Positions 11,127 through 19,796 of a stretch of 64,000 nt of DNA are shown here, piece after piece. Both the position numbers and the translations under genes were made by a program. How positions within the stretch are numbered: the stretch's first letter is position 1; every line of letters starts with the position of its first letter. A model generated the notes under the pieces. That model made no database searches. It had not been told where the DNA came from and worked only from the letters and a program-made list of their open reading frames with translations. Location of the stretch: positions 124,001-188,000 of the forward strand of contig JASJOG010000051.1 in the NCBI GenBank assembly GCA_030142905.1. The letters run 5' to 3'. Source of the DNA: Heliopora coerulea (Eukaryota; Cnidaria; Anthozoa; Scleralcyonacea; Helioporidae).

Positions 11127-14100
11127 CATACATTTATTTAATAATCTATGATTTAACAACTACGTCGTTACACGGTGTTTCATGCCCCATGGCAATCATC
11201 AGACGACTGATTACAAACAATTATTGATCGCTATTAATAGTGTGACCAGGCGATGACGTGTTCGCCCATTGCCTCTTAATTGTCCGGCGGTATAGCTTTG
11301 AAGTTCGCTAAAAGGAATTTGTTTTTGTGTCGGCAGTTTGAAAGGATTTCGCTTCTTTTGTTTAGTAAGTCGTGTTCTTGTCGGAAAATTATGTGGAATT
11401 TTTCGGTGAGGCACAGGTGGCAGGTTTTCGATCCGTTTCTGTAGGGTGGTGCTTTGTCCCAAATCGACCATTGGATGTTGATTTCGTTAGTGTTTTTCTC
11501 CTTCAGGGCCCATACGTCATATATGGTATGGGCCATAGGGCCCATACCATATCGAAAACCCAATGACAACCCACTATACATCCACACAAGTTCCAACCAC
11601 CCACCTAACATCACAAAACAACTCTCGCACAACATTACCAAAAGAGTAAGTGAAACCTCATCCTTCAAGGAAATCTTCGACCAGGCCGCACCACAATACA
11701 ACGACGCCCTGAAAGCCAGCGGATACAAAGAAAGAATCAAGTATGAACCAGAACCGGCAGCCACCAATGAGCCACAACGATAACGGAAGATCATTTGGTT
11801 CAACCCCCCTTATAGTATGAACGTGCAGACTAACGTCGCTAGAAAGTTCCTACAATTAATTGACAAACACTTTCCCGCAGAACACAAACTTCACAAAATT
11901 TTTAACAGAAACACTGTCAAGGTCAGCTACGGCTGTATGCCAAACACATCCAGCATTATAAAAGCACACAACAGGAAAATCCTAGAAGGTGAACCCAACA
12001 AAACAAGCCCGAAATGCAATTGCAGGAAGAGCAACCTTTGCCCACTCCGAAGAGAATGCCAAACAGAAAACGTTGTCTACCTGGCACAGGTGACAAACAA
12101 CAAAAACAATGATCTGAAAAGTTACATCGACGCAACAGAACGTTCATTTAAAGACAGACTCTACAAGCACAGGAACTCGCTACGCTACAAGACGAAGGCA
12201 AAGAGCACGGAACTCTCAAAATACGTATGGGCCCTAAAGGAGAAAAACACTGACGAAATCAACATCCAATGGTCGATTTGGGACAAAGCACCACCCTACA
12301 GAAACGGATCGAAAACCTGCCACCTGTGCCTCACCGAAAAATTCCACATAATTTTCCGACAAGAACACGACTTACTAAACAAAAGAAGCGAAATCCTTTC
12401 AAACTGCCGACACAAAAACAAATTCCTTTTAGCGAACTTCAAAGCTATACCGCCGGACAATTAAGAGGCAATGGGCGAACACGTCATCGCCTGGTCAATC
12501 TATTAATAGCGATCAATAATTGTTTGTAATCAGTCGTCTGATGATTGCCATGGGGCATGAAACACCGTGTAACGACGTAGTTGTTAAATCATAGATTATT
12601 AAATAAATGAATATTGCTCTACCACCTGTATTGAGCACTTTTTTTCCTAGAAATCAACACCTATGTACATATATATATATATGAATAAAAGCTTGAGAAC
12701 AAACTTTTCATCATACATATATCCAAGATGAACTTTACCCATATATATATATAGATAGATGAAAAGGTTATTAACAACTCTGACAGTGTCCAATATCTTA
12801 TTCGACAGAGCAAGGCAATAAAGTAGGACGAAGAAATAAATGCTGTTACTAATAGTTTCACGTCAGTTTTGACGATGTTCAGACAACTGACAGAAAGATC
12901 GGTTCGGTGGCTTTTAAAGAGGTCGTTAAGTAGATAGTTTGGAATGCGTTGACGCATGTCTACGTAACGACCTCTATAAAGACCATCGAACCGATCTTTC
13001 TCTCAATTGTCTGAAGATCGTCAAGACTAGCGTGAAACTATTAGTAACATTTATCTCTTTGTCCTCACATGCGATCACTACCTGACGAGTGTGGCAAGCC
13101 CAGCTTGCCATACGAAACAAATTTGTAGTAAATTTTTATGAAGTAACCCAAGTTTACCTTGTCTTGCTATTGTATTCGCTCTACTTTGGTATTGAGCACT
13201 CTCTTCGTACGATCTTTAATAAAATCTCACTTATCTATCTATATATATATATATATGTATCGGACAGTCATTAGTCAATAGAAACATTGACACTTTATTA
13301 GTTTCTTAATAGTTAATTCTTTATTATTAGGTTATGTTAAACTCACTGACGGTTAATTTTCATGTTGATCACTATTATGATTAGATTAATTGGTTATTGG
13401 TATATGTGATGACAGATGGGCATTGGCGCACATGGAAATAGGAAAATGGGTATCAAGTTTAGCTTTTGAGTTTCGCGCTTTATAGAAAGAGTTTAGACCG
13501 CTAGCAAACCGTAGAGACCCACTCTTCAGGTAAAATTTTATTTGTTTAGCTTAGTTTACCGTTTTCATTTATTTTTTAACCTCTTCCTTTAATTTATTAA
13601 TCGATTGCAATGAATTATAACCATTTTAGAATCTAAATACAAGATTAAAGAAATCTCTACGTGTTTCTCTTGCTTTCGCCCATTGGTTTTAATATATATC
13701 TATATGTAAATAATATCATATATACATGACCTATGCGTAATACCTGTATTAAATATACATGACCTGTACATAACATGTGTATGTATGTAACTACGCACGT
13801 ACGTATTATTCTTTCAATCCAGGAGTGCTCATACATCCATAATTTAATTTGTGGGTAGCTTCTTCAGATTTTCTCACGTCCCAAGCAGTTAATAAAGGCT
13901 ATAAAAATAGCTATGTTTTCACTATAGTGTAAACGTAAGCATATGGAGAAGCATTTGCCGGAAAAAATGACAGAACATTTGGATTTGACGATTATGGAAA
14001 TTTCAAAGCTAAAGAATGCGGTAAGTGTTACTTTTAACTAAATTACATTACCATTTTATGACGGATTAGAAAATGTTTTACAGTTTATAAGTGGGAAATC

Positions 14101-17100
14101 TACCTTTCATTAAATCAATCTCCCGTATGGACTGAACTATAGCTTAGTAAATTTGTCACTCTACTTAAAACTGAAATCTCTGTAACCTACTCCATTTGCT
14201 GTCAGTCTGTTCCACTAGTAGTATTCTTTCAGCGGATAAACTTTCCAAACGTTAAATTTAACTGACATATTTTGACGTCGTCATGGAGTGTGAAACTATA
14301 CTTTCGTGCTCACACAAACAAATCTGTTTCTGAAGGTCAAATAACTGAGTCAAAGTTTCTATTGAACTACTGTTACTAGGAAAATATCACCGTTTCATAA
14401 GCCAATCCACTAAATTTCATTGGCCATTCTATAATTTGTCTGCTGATTGAAAATGCAATTTAATATGCCAATGAATATCCTCATCTTATTACAAGTTGAC
14501 CCAATATTTGTACATCAAAAACGTTGATCGTTTATCGCTAAATTAATACCAAACAACTAGATTATTCGCCCTCAAATTTCCATGAGTGATAGAAAGCTAA
14601 CTTGGTCTTCGTCCTCACTGAATATGAAAGAACATTCAGGAGTTAGAACAGATTATAGCAAAACTGAGCATTGCAGTAGATTAGTTTAAATCAGTGTTCA
14701 TTAATCCTTTTTGATCATAACTCAAAATCCAATCCAAGTAATGGCTATGCGATCTATCCCTCCACAACAAGCTGGGTTTTTTAATCCTCTTATAACATGA
14801 AAAGGACATGCGCAAATTAAAACAGAAGATTGCACGAGAAGTAATTATTCCAGTAGCTTAGGTTAAATCAGGGCCAATTAATCTTTTTTGACCGTGACTC
14901 AAAATTCAGTCCAAGTGATAGCTAGGCAATCCATCCCTTCAAAATAAGCTAGTTTTCTTTATTATTCTAATAGCATGAAAAGAACATACATGAATTAAAA
15001 CACACGATTTTAGCAGAAGTAAGTATGGCAGTAGATTAGTTTAAAGTAGGGTTCATTACCCTTTTCTGATCGTGACACAAAATCCACTCGAAGTAATAGC
15101 TAGGCGATCCATCATTCTACAACAGGCTGGTTTTCGTAATTACTCTTATAGCATGAAGTGGACATACACGAATTAAAACAGAAGATTGCACAAGAAGTAA
15201 GTAATCCAATAGCTTAGTTAAATCAAGGTACATTAACCTTTTTTAACCATGACTCAAAATCCAATAGAAGGGATAGCTAGGTGATCCATCCCTTCAAAAC
15301 AAGCTGGTTTTCTTAATTACTCTTACAGCATGAAATGGACATAAAGGAATTAAAACAGAAGATTGCACGAGAAGTAAGTAATCCAATAGCTTAGGTTAAA
15401 TCAAAGTACATTAACCTTTTTCAACCATGAAAAATCCAATTGAAAGGATAGCAAGGTGATCCATCCATTTACAACAAGCTGGTTTTCTTAATTACTCTTA
15501 TAGCATTAAAAAGGACATACACGATTAAAACAGAAGATTGTACGAGAAGTAACTAATTCAGTAGCTTAGGTTAAATCAGGGCTTATTAATCTTTTTTGAT
15601 CGTGACTCAAAATCCAGTCCAAGTGATAGCTAGGTGATCCATCCCTTCAAAACAAGCTACTTTTCTTTATTATTCTTATAGCATGAAAAGGACATACATG
15701 AATTAAAACAGACAATTTTAGCAGAAGTAAGTATGGCAGTAGATTAGTTTAAATTAGGGTTCATTACCCTTTTTTAACCATGACATAAATCCAATGGAAG
15801 GGATAGCTAGGCAATCCATCCGTCTACAACAAGCTGGTTTTCTTAATTACTCTTACAGCATGAAATGGACATAAAGGAATTAAAACAGAAGATTGCACGA
15901 GATGTAAGAAATCCAGTAGCTTAGGTTAAATCAAGGTACATTAAGCTTTTTTAACCATGACTCAAAATCCAATTGAAAGGATAGTAAGGTGATCCATCCA
16001 TTTACAACAAGCTGGTTTTCTTAATTACTCTCGTAGGATTAAAAAGGACATGCACGAATTAAAACAGAAGATTGTACGTTAAGTAACTATTCCAGTAGCT
16101 TAGGTTAAATCAGGGCTTATTAATCTTTTTTGATCGTGACTCAAAATCCAGTCCAAGTGATAGCTAGGTGATCCATCCCTTCAAAACAAGCTACTTTTCT
16201 TTATTATTCTTATAGCATGAAAAGGACATACATGAATTAAAACAGACGATTTTAGCAGAAGTAAGTATGGCAGTAGATTAGTTTAAATTAGGATTCATTA
16301 CCCTTTTTTAACCATGACATAAATCCAATGGAAGGGATAGCTAGGCAATCCATCCGTCTACAACAAGCTGGTTTTCTTAATTACTCTTACAGCATGAAAT
16401 GGACATAAAGGAATTAAAACAGAAGATTGCACGAGAAGAACGTAATCCAATAGCTTAGGTTAAATCAAGGTACATTAAGCTTTTTCAACCATGACTCAAA
16501 ATCCAATTGAAAGGATAGCAAGATGATCCATCCATTTACAACAAGCTGGTTTTCTTAATTACTTTCATAGCATTAATAAGAACATACACGAATTAAAACA
16601 GAAGATTGTACGAGAAGTAACTATTCCAGTAGCTTAGGTTAAATCAGGGCTTATTGACCTTTTTTGATCGTGACTCAAAATCCGGTCGAAGTTATAGCTA
16701 GGCGATCCATCCCTTCAAAACAAGCTAGTTTTCTTTATTATTCTTATAGCATGAAAAGGACATAAATGAATTAAAACAGACGATTTTAGCAGAAGTAAGT
16801 ATGGCAGTAGATTAGTTTAAATTAGGGCACATTAACCTTTTCTGATCGTGACGCAAATCCAATCGAAGTAATAGCTGGGCGATCTATCCCTCCAAACCAA
16901 GCTACTTTTTAATCATGGGCGATTCTAATAATTAACTTTATCCTGAATCACAGTCAAAAAATTGCGATTCGATTCAGTATCACGATTAAATTCACAATCA
17001 AATGAAGTACTAAATAACTGATTTTGTTTGTCAAACAAATAAAGTCTATGTCAATACGAATACATATTTTGAATAGTTAGGTTTTTAGATTGTCATCTAA

Positions 17101-19038
17101 AAATATTGGAATGTTCACATTTTCCGGGGTTAATGTTGGTAACTATCCTTCTTCGATCGACGATCGTAATACGTAAACACTCTGAAACACGTAGATGAGC
17201 ACTTAACTCCTCATGCGTAAACCACGTGTTTCGAATCGATTCACCAAAATTACAGAATCATATCGTGGTTCCTTGATCGTTAAACAATTAATCGATTTAT
17301 CGACACGAACTGTCCGTCATAACTGGTTTTATTTTTTACTCCAATAGCATGAAAAGGACATACAAGAATTAAAACAGAAGATTGTACAACAAGTAAGTAT
17401 TGCAGTAACTTAATTTAAATCTGGGTTCATTAAACATTTTTTAATCCTTAATCCTAATCCTCACCCTAATCCTAACCCCAATCCTATTCTGAGTTCTCTT
17501 AGAGAGACGATATTTATCTATTTAAGCACATTTTGTCAATTGATCTTAGCATATACCTCAAAGGTGCATAGCGTTTTCCGCGCAATATCATTGGTTCCTC
17601 CATCTTGGAATATCCTGCCTTGTTCACCTCCAAAGAAAACAACATGGCGTCCAGTTTTGTTTCTGTTATGGAAGAAACTTGTTTTAAATAAACGAAGCCG
17701 CCATGCCTGACAGCATCAAAAAGCTAACGAAATTTGGCAATAAAGTATTTAGAAAGTTATATTTATTTTACTATTTAGCGATAAATGCACTCAGGATGTG
17801 TTCAAAATGTTTTGTTTACAAATGACGAGCGGGCGACAAGCCAACGTTCCGTAAAATTCTTTTAAAAATTTTAAAAAATATCTGAGTGAAAACAATTATG
17901 CCAAGTATGGGCCAAAACAATTATTCACCTCAGTGTCGGTGAATCATTCTTCACTGTAGATCTTTTCGGAGGTGAGACCACGTTGGTTTTTCAAACAGCC
18001 CAAATAGTGTTCGCCTTGCGGGCTCACATAATTCTGGACTCCTTGAACCTTTTACTGTTCACGACATTTATTGGGCTGGTTTGATGTTGTACCACAACAT
18101 CACGAATGTGAAAATAGCATAAATTTTTACCTGATGAGCGAGTTTGTACGGTTTGGCATATTTTGCATAACTCGTGAATTAACAAAGCTGATCTATTTTG
18201 TACATGAAAGGACAATGGTTGTAATTGCACTCAAAATTCGATGGTCTTTCTGCTGTATACTTTCAAATCACAATCAACCGTTTATCATTTTAATTGTCGA
18301 ATTTACTGTTGAATTACGTTAGAGATCAAATTTACAACTCAACAAAATGTCCGTTTCTTCAGTGCCTCCATAACATTTTCTGTTCAAACCTCGACCCAAT
18401 TTAATTTCTGTCTTACATAGGTCAACTACACAATGATCATGGAACATTTTAACAGGAATTTAAATTGTGGTTTTTCCATTATTTCATTTGAACTAAATTT
18501 ACTTGATAAAATCCCTTACTTGTTCACCACAATACGAGGTAATGCTCTCCTACTCTTTACCGAGCTTAATTTCTATGTTACATAGGTTACATACACTTTG
18601 ATTATAACAGACTTCAGTAAAAAGTTATCTGAAGCAAAAGATAGAAATGACATTGGTGAAATCCATGGCGATCCCTTTTACTCATCAGTGTTTGGATACA
18701 AAATGAGGATGGAAGTAGTTCTCAATGACACAAGAGAAATATACAAAGGTTACATGGGAGTTTACATCGCCCTGATGAAAAGTGACCATGATGCAATCCT
18801 GTCGTGGCCCTTCAACAAATCGTATACCTTCACTTTGATTGATCAGCAAGACAACGAAAAAGAGAGAGAGAATATTGAATGGAGTGTGACTCCAAAAGGT
18901 GAAAAGGATTTTGAAAAACCTAAAGATTTGGCAAACCCTGGGCTCGGGTGCCCAAACGTCGTTTCTCATACAACACTAGAAACTCGTAAATACATTAAAG
19001 ATGACAATGTACTTATAACTGTGAGCGTAGAACCATAA
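4290..19038 (+). CDS. TRAF-family gene 1 (RING, zf-TRAF, variable coiled coil, MATH)
   Basis: A TNF-receptor-associated-factor-type adaptor/E3 ligase, assembled from exons: 4290-4456 (RING; C26, C29, C42, H44, C47, C50), 5282-5336 (CPSC ending the RING), 5667-5768, 5891-6052 and 7479-7556 (zf-TRAF C/H pairs), 13928-14020 (last zinc-finger H, then start of coiled coil), a choice of 45-nt coil exons at 14796-17392, and the MATH exon 18586-19038. Without coil exons the sum is 1,110 nt (369 aa plus stop), and all junction phases agree. Known TRAFs trimerise through the coiled coil and bind receptors through MATH. Oddities: the exon 1 donor reads TTAAGT (4457) instead of GTAAGT, giving a stop at 4458-4460 if unspliced, and the zf-TRAF exon equivalent to 32445-32522 of gene 2 was not found. 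Family assignment is firm; expression of this copy is uncertain. Confidence 0.85.
6244..6281. repeat. Short perfect hairpin in intron 4
   Basis: TAAACGTCCCTCAT and its exact complement ATGAGGGACGTTTA flank a loop of about 10 nt. A related ACGTTTAATGACG lies just upstream near 6192. Probably a small MITE-like remnant. Confidence 0.6.
6584..7482 (+). repeat. 30-bp direct repeat carrying an exon 5 splice acceptor
   Basis: AATCATGAACTCTTGATATT followed by TTTCAGATGG occurs at 6584-6613 and again at 7453-7482. The second copy is the real acceptor of the zf-TRAF exon at 7479. The first is followed by sequence with no zinc-finger pattern (6610-6828, an open frame). The roughly 870 bp between them may be an insertion that duplicated its target, or a local duplication that left a decoy acceptor. 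Confidence 0.65.
8208..8244. repeat. (TA)n microsatellite at a PLE boundary
   Basis: Nearly pure TA dinucleotides immediately before the PLE fragment that begins around 8250. Similar tracts lie at most PLE ends in this window. Confidence 0.9.
8349..9425 (+). mobile_element. Penelope-like element: RT C-terminus plus GIY-YIG endonuclease
   Basis: About 359 uninterrupted codons. The N-terminal part (YLDITFDLTNGTYKPYRKPN) is the end of a PLE reverse transcriptase. The middle has NVIWYNPPFSKNV and DFLQLIDKHFPP, shared by all PLE copies here. Then come a Cys cluster (CNCKNRDTCPLAGKC) and a GIY-YIG domain (VVYPADV ... YIGVT ... QRYRNH ... ELSKHIWKLK). The first two-thirds of the RT is missing, so it cannot move on its own. 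It sits inside intron 5 of TRAF gene 1. An open frame this long in a truncated copy suggests a fairly recent insertion. Confidence 0.88.
9433..9483 (+). ncRNA. Hammerhead ribozyme A
   Basis: Stem I CTGTC/GACAG plus GC/GC, core CTGATGA (9444-9450), stem II CGCG-TAC-CGCG, GAAAC (9464-9468), stem III ACT/AGT with a 3-nt loop, and a GTA cleavage triplet. Predicted scission is between 9476 and 9477. It lies 8 nt past the stop codon of the PLE at 8349-9425 and just before a (TA)n tract. Confidence 0.8.
9503..9540. repeat. (TA)n microsatellite
   Basis: TA dinucleotide run between hammerhead A and the next PLE fragment. Confidence 0.9.
9578..9688 (+). mobile_element. PLE 3' fragment
   Basis: Encodes the last 30 or so residues of a PLE endonuclease ending in SELFSACRHVTQHHL then TGA. 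This matches the C-terminus of the minus-strand element at 44070-45058, not that of the neighbouring element. A second hammerhead follows at 9727. It is a separate, strongly truncated insertion. Confidence 0.75.
9727..9778 (+). ncRNA. Hammerhead ribozyme B
   Basis: Stem I CTGTC/GACAG and GC/GC, core CTGATGA (9738-9744), stem II CGC-CTGA-GCG, GAAAC (9759-9763), stem III ACT-CAG-AGT, GTA cleavage triplet (9769-9771). Located 38 nt after the stop of the PLE fragment at 9578-9688. The PLE terminal box CTCTAC...GGTATTGAGC follows at 9811-9838. Confidence 0.8.
9996..10532 (-). mobile_element. PLE fragment, minus strand (GIY-YIG)
   Basis: The 178-codon frame contains IDECFPKGHPLHKICNRNTL, a Cys cluster (NCRKKNNCPLKGKCQ) and GIY-YIG motifs (GIVYQATV ... 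YVGLT ... TRYRNHTSSF). A piece of the C-terminal region is missing: the frame jumps from the NH box to LNKRSEIVSACPHK. It meets the + strand PLE fragment at about 10525 in a head-to-head join. Confidence 0.8.
10525..10752 (+). mobile_element. PLE 3' fragment, plus strand
   Basis: Encodes SKHVWLLKESNARYSLEWKI ... RCNLCIYEKFLI ... LNKRNELISTCRRRKKH then a stop. These are the C-terminal part of a PLE GIY-YIG protein, supplying the part missing from the opposite-strand fragment at 9996-10532. Either a 5'-truncated insertion or half of a rearranged element. Hammerhead C follows. Confidence 0.78.
10853..10912 (+). ncRNA. Hammerhead ribozyme C (most canonical)
   Basis: Stem I ATTCAC/GTGAAT (6 bp), core CTGACGA (10859-10865), a ten-pair stem II GTGTGGCAAG/CTTGTCATAC with a 7-nt loop, GAAAC (10893-10897), stem III ACAG/CTGT, and a GTA cleavage triplet. 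Predicted cut is between 10906 and 10907. Every conserved core position of a type I hammerhead is present. It lies 100 nt past the PLE fragment at 10525-10752. Confidence 0.87.
11017..11132. repeat. (CA)n/(TA)n/(CATA)n microsatellite
   Basis: A (CA)n run grades into interrupted (TA)n and (CATA)n blocks, directly abutting the left arm of the PLE inverted repeat at 11131. Confidence 0.9.
11164..11207 (-). ncRNA. Hammerhead ribozyme in left inverted arm
   Basis: Exact mirror of the hammerhead at 12533-12576: CTGATGA, stem II TGCC/GGCA, GAAAC, stem III ACA/TGT, GTA triplet, stem I GTCGT/ACGAC, read on the minus strand. Confidence 0.75.
11521..11552. repeat. Perfect 14-bp palindrome at inversion junction
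   Basis: ATATGGTATGGGCC and its complement are separated by ATAG. It sits exactly where the inverted left arm meets the sense-strand PLE body, the signature of a snap-back or template-switch junction. Confidence 0.85.
12533..12576 (+). ncRNA. Hammerhead ribozyme E
   Basis: Stem I GTCGT/ACGAC, core CTGATGA (12538-12544), stem II TGCC-ATG(G)-GGCA, GAAAC (12559-12563), stem III ACA-CCG-TGT, GTA triplet with predicted cut 12571/12572. It lies 70 nt past the PLE stop codon at 12462-12464, and the PLE terminal box follows at 12616-12640. Confidence 0.8.
12841..13050. repeat. Inverted pair of PLE ends
   Basis: 12841-12960 and 12961-13050 are partly complementary (GAGGTCGTTAAG... and its inverse, both with CGGTTCGATGG-like sequence). 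The right copy carries a hammerhead core CTGAAGA...GAAAC...GTA. The left copy, read in minus, has CTGAACA, losing the conserved G8, so it should be inactive. Confidence 0.6.
13006..13050 (+). ncRNA. Hammerhead-like motif (weaker stem II)
   Basis: Core CTGAAGA (13011-13017), GAAAC (13034-13038), stem III ACT-ATT-AGT, GTA triplet (13044-13046). Stem II pairing is poor (GTC/GAC only, plus unpaired bases), so this is probably a decayed copy. Confidence 0.5.
13079..13130 (+). ncRNA. Hammerhead ribozyme H
   Basis: Core CTGACGA (13082-13088), ten-pair stem II GTGTGGCAAG/CTTGCCATAC, GAAAC (13114-13118), self-complementary stem III ACAAATTTGT, GTA triplet with predicted cut 13127/13128. Stem I is only TAC/GTA. 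Sister of the motif at 10853-10912. No PLE protein remains beside it, so it is a near-solo terminal fragment. The PLE box follows at 13178-13200. Confidence 0.78.
13260..13927. other. End of intron 5 of TRAF gene 1
   Basis: AT-rich, no exon seen. The part around 13800-13927 resembles 34560-34629 before exon 7 of TRAF gene 2 (shared CTTCCAATCCAGGA-like sequence), as expected for paralogous introns. Confidence 0.5.
14796..17392 (+). CDS. Coiled-coil microexon array 1 of TRAF gene 1
   Basis: Thirteen tandem units, mostly 175-179 bp apart, each holding a 45-nt exon between a TTCTTATAG/TTACAG acceptor and a GTAAGT donor. Exon starts: 14796, 14974, 15152, 15329, 15504, 15682, 15859, 16037, 16216, 16393, 16571, 16750, 17348. 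All are phase 0-0 and encode 15 residues such as HEKDIHELKQTILAE, HEMDIKELKQKIARE or HEKDIQELKQKIVQQ. Eight look usable. 14796 has acceptor AA; 15504, 16037 and 16571 start with an in-frame stop; 16393 has donor GAACGT. From 15504 to 16750 three types alternate, giving an overlying period of about 534 bp. A decayed unit precedes at about 14619. Position and phase fit extension of the TRAF trimerisation helix. Which units are spliced in cannot be told from DNA. Confidence 0.82.
17440..17500. repeat. Degenerate CCTAA-type (telomere-like) repeat
   Basis: CCTAATCCTCACCCTAATCC and related units; similar blocks follow the terminal coil exon at 35820-35895 and 40507-40560. The repeat travels with the duplicated segment. 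Confidence 0.6.
17542..17957 (+). mobile_element. Non-autonomous repeat family N1, copy A
   Basis: About 400 bp with GGTGCATAGCG, CATGGCGTCCA, GACGAGCGGGCGACAAGCC and a terminal TTATTCACCTCAGTGTCGGT palindrome-like end. Other copies: 27808-28196, 35930-36318, 40611-41010. No coding frame. It resembles the short dispersed elements common in cnidarian genomes; class unknown. Confidence 0.6.
18421..18460 (+). pseudogene. Decoy MATH exon start
   Basis: A TTACATAG acceptor followed by GTCAACTACACAATGATCATG (VNYTMIM) repeats, 165 bp upstream, the true MATH exon start (GTTACATACACTTTGATTAT, VTYTLII). The frame is then lost. The same decoy is at 41466 in the gene 2 region, so the local duplication predates the segmental one. 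Confidence 0.55.
18586..19038 (+). CDS. MATH (TRAF-C) domain exon of TRAF gene 1
   Basis: Terminal exon of the gene starting at 4290, entered in phase 0 after TTACATAG, 150 residues plus TAA. Landmarks of the TRAF-C fold: ITDFSKKLSEAK, PFYSSVFGYKM, GVYIALMKSDHDAILSWPFN, FTLIDQQDN, GCPNVVSHTTLE and YIKDDNVLITVSV. Known TRAF MATH domains bind short receptor-tail motifs and pack as a trimer on the coiled coil. No lesion is seen. It is the only intact MATH exon among four related copies in the window. Confidence 0.9.
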   Translation, partial: VTYTLIITDFSKKLSEAKDRNDIGEIHGDPFYSSVFGYKMRMEVVLNDTREIYKGYMGVYIALMKSDHDAILSWPFNKSYTFTLIDQQDNEKERENIEWSVTPKGEKDFEKPKDLANPGLGCPNVVSHTTLETRKYIKDDNVLITVSVEP

Positions 19039-19796
19039 AATATTCCAGTATTTCACACCGATCCATATCAGGCAATTGGAAAAACACGATAAACAATAAT
19101 ATTAATCTTTTAGCCTTAAAAGGATAAGCATTTTTTATACTATTTTTTGATTGAAATTTTTGGTGCGGCAGGGGGAGACCTCCGGGGGTACGTGCCTCCC
19201 TAATTTTAAGCTGCTAGTCAGTTTATTTCACGATCGAATTTTAATTTCATTCTGAATTTTACATCCCACCATCATAGTATTCACTCAATCCCAAAACCCA
19301 GACCCCGGATGCACGGCCAACACGCTCCCCCCAGGCAAAAAAATATTTTAGTCACGCCACACCACTGTTTAGTGATAACCTTACGAACACTTTTCCCGAT
19401 CACTAAAAACTCATTACTACTTCCACTTTCACTTAAGAAATACAATGGATTTACAGGTGAATTGCTAGTATAATATATTTACAAGGATTACTCAGTGCTA
19501 AGTACAGCGATTAATAATATAAAACTTCAAAACAGAAATATAAATAATAATATTATTAATTAATATTAAATTAAAGATTAATAATGGAAAACTTCAAAAC
19601 AGAATAATCAACACGCCCAGCCAGCACGCCGAGACAAGGATGATTTTGATCATCTTGTATACTCCTAACCTCCACCATAGTACTAAGCTATCTCCTGCTA
19701 CTTACAGACGGTAAGGTGTCTCTGTCCCCAGTCAACAGTTAAGAGTTCTATTTTATTTTAATATCTTGGCCAGTGCACTTCAACAACTGCAGACAT
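19039..19796. other. 3' flank of TRAF gene 1
   Basis: No exon. Contains a GTGATAACCTTACGAACACT segment around 19373 that recurs at 24588 and 48869, each time downstream of a MATH copy, so the 3' flank was duplicated with the exon. AT-rich imperfect repeats occupy 19500-19610. Confidence 0.6.

Larger units (their letters stand above)
11131..12609 (+). mobile_element. PLE with 387-bp inverted terminal arms
   Basis: The last 387 bp of the element (12223-12609, + strand) are also present in inverted orientation at 11131-11517, nearly identical: both encode the same peptides and a hammerhead. The interior (11553-12464) encodes RT C-terminus and GIY-YIG protein. Its frame is broken once by TAA at 11781-11783, otherwise continuous (YRKPNDNPLYIHTSSNHPP ... 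NVVYLAQV ... YIDATERSF ... LSKYVWALKEK). The YIG motif reads YID, so the endonuclease may be inactive. An inverted partial copy at one end is a known PLE arrangement. Confidence 0.85.

Noticed and set aside
12841..12895. Active hammerhead on the minus strand
   Set aside because: Core reads CTGAACA; loss of the conserved G8 should abolish cleavage.
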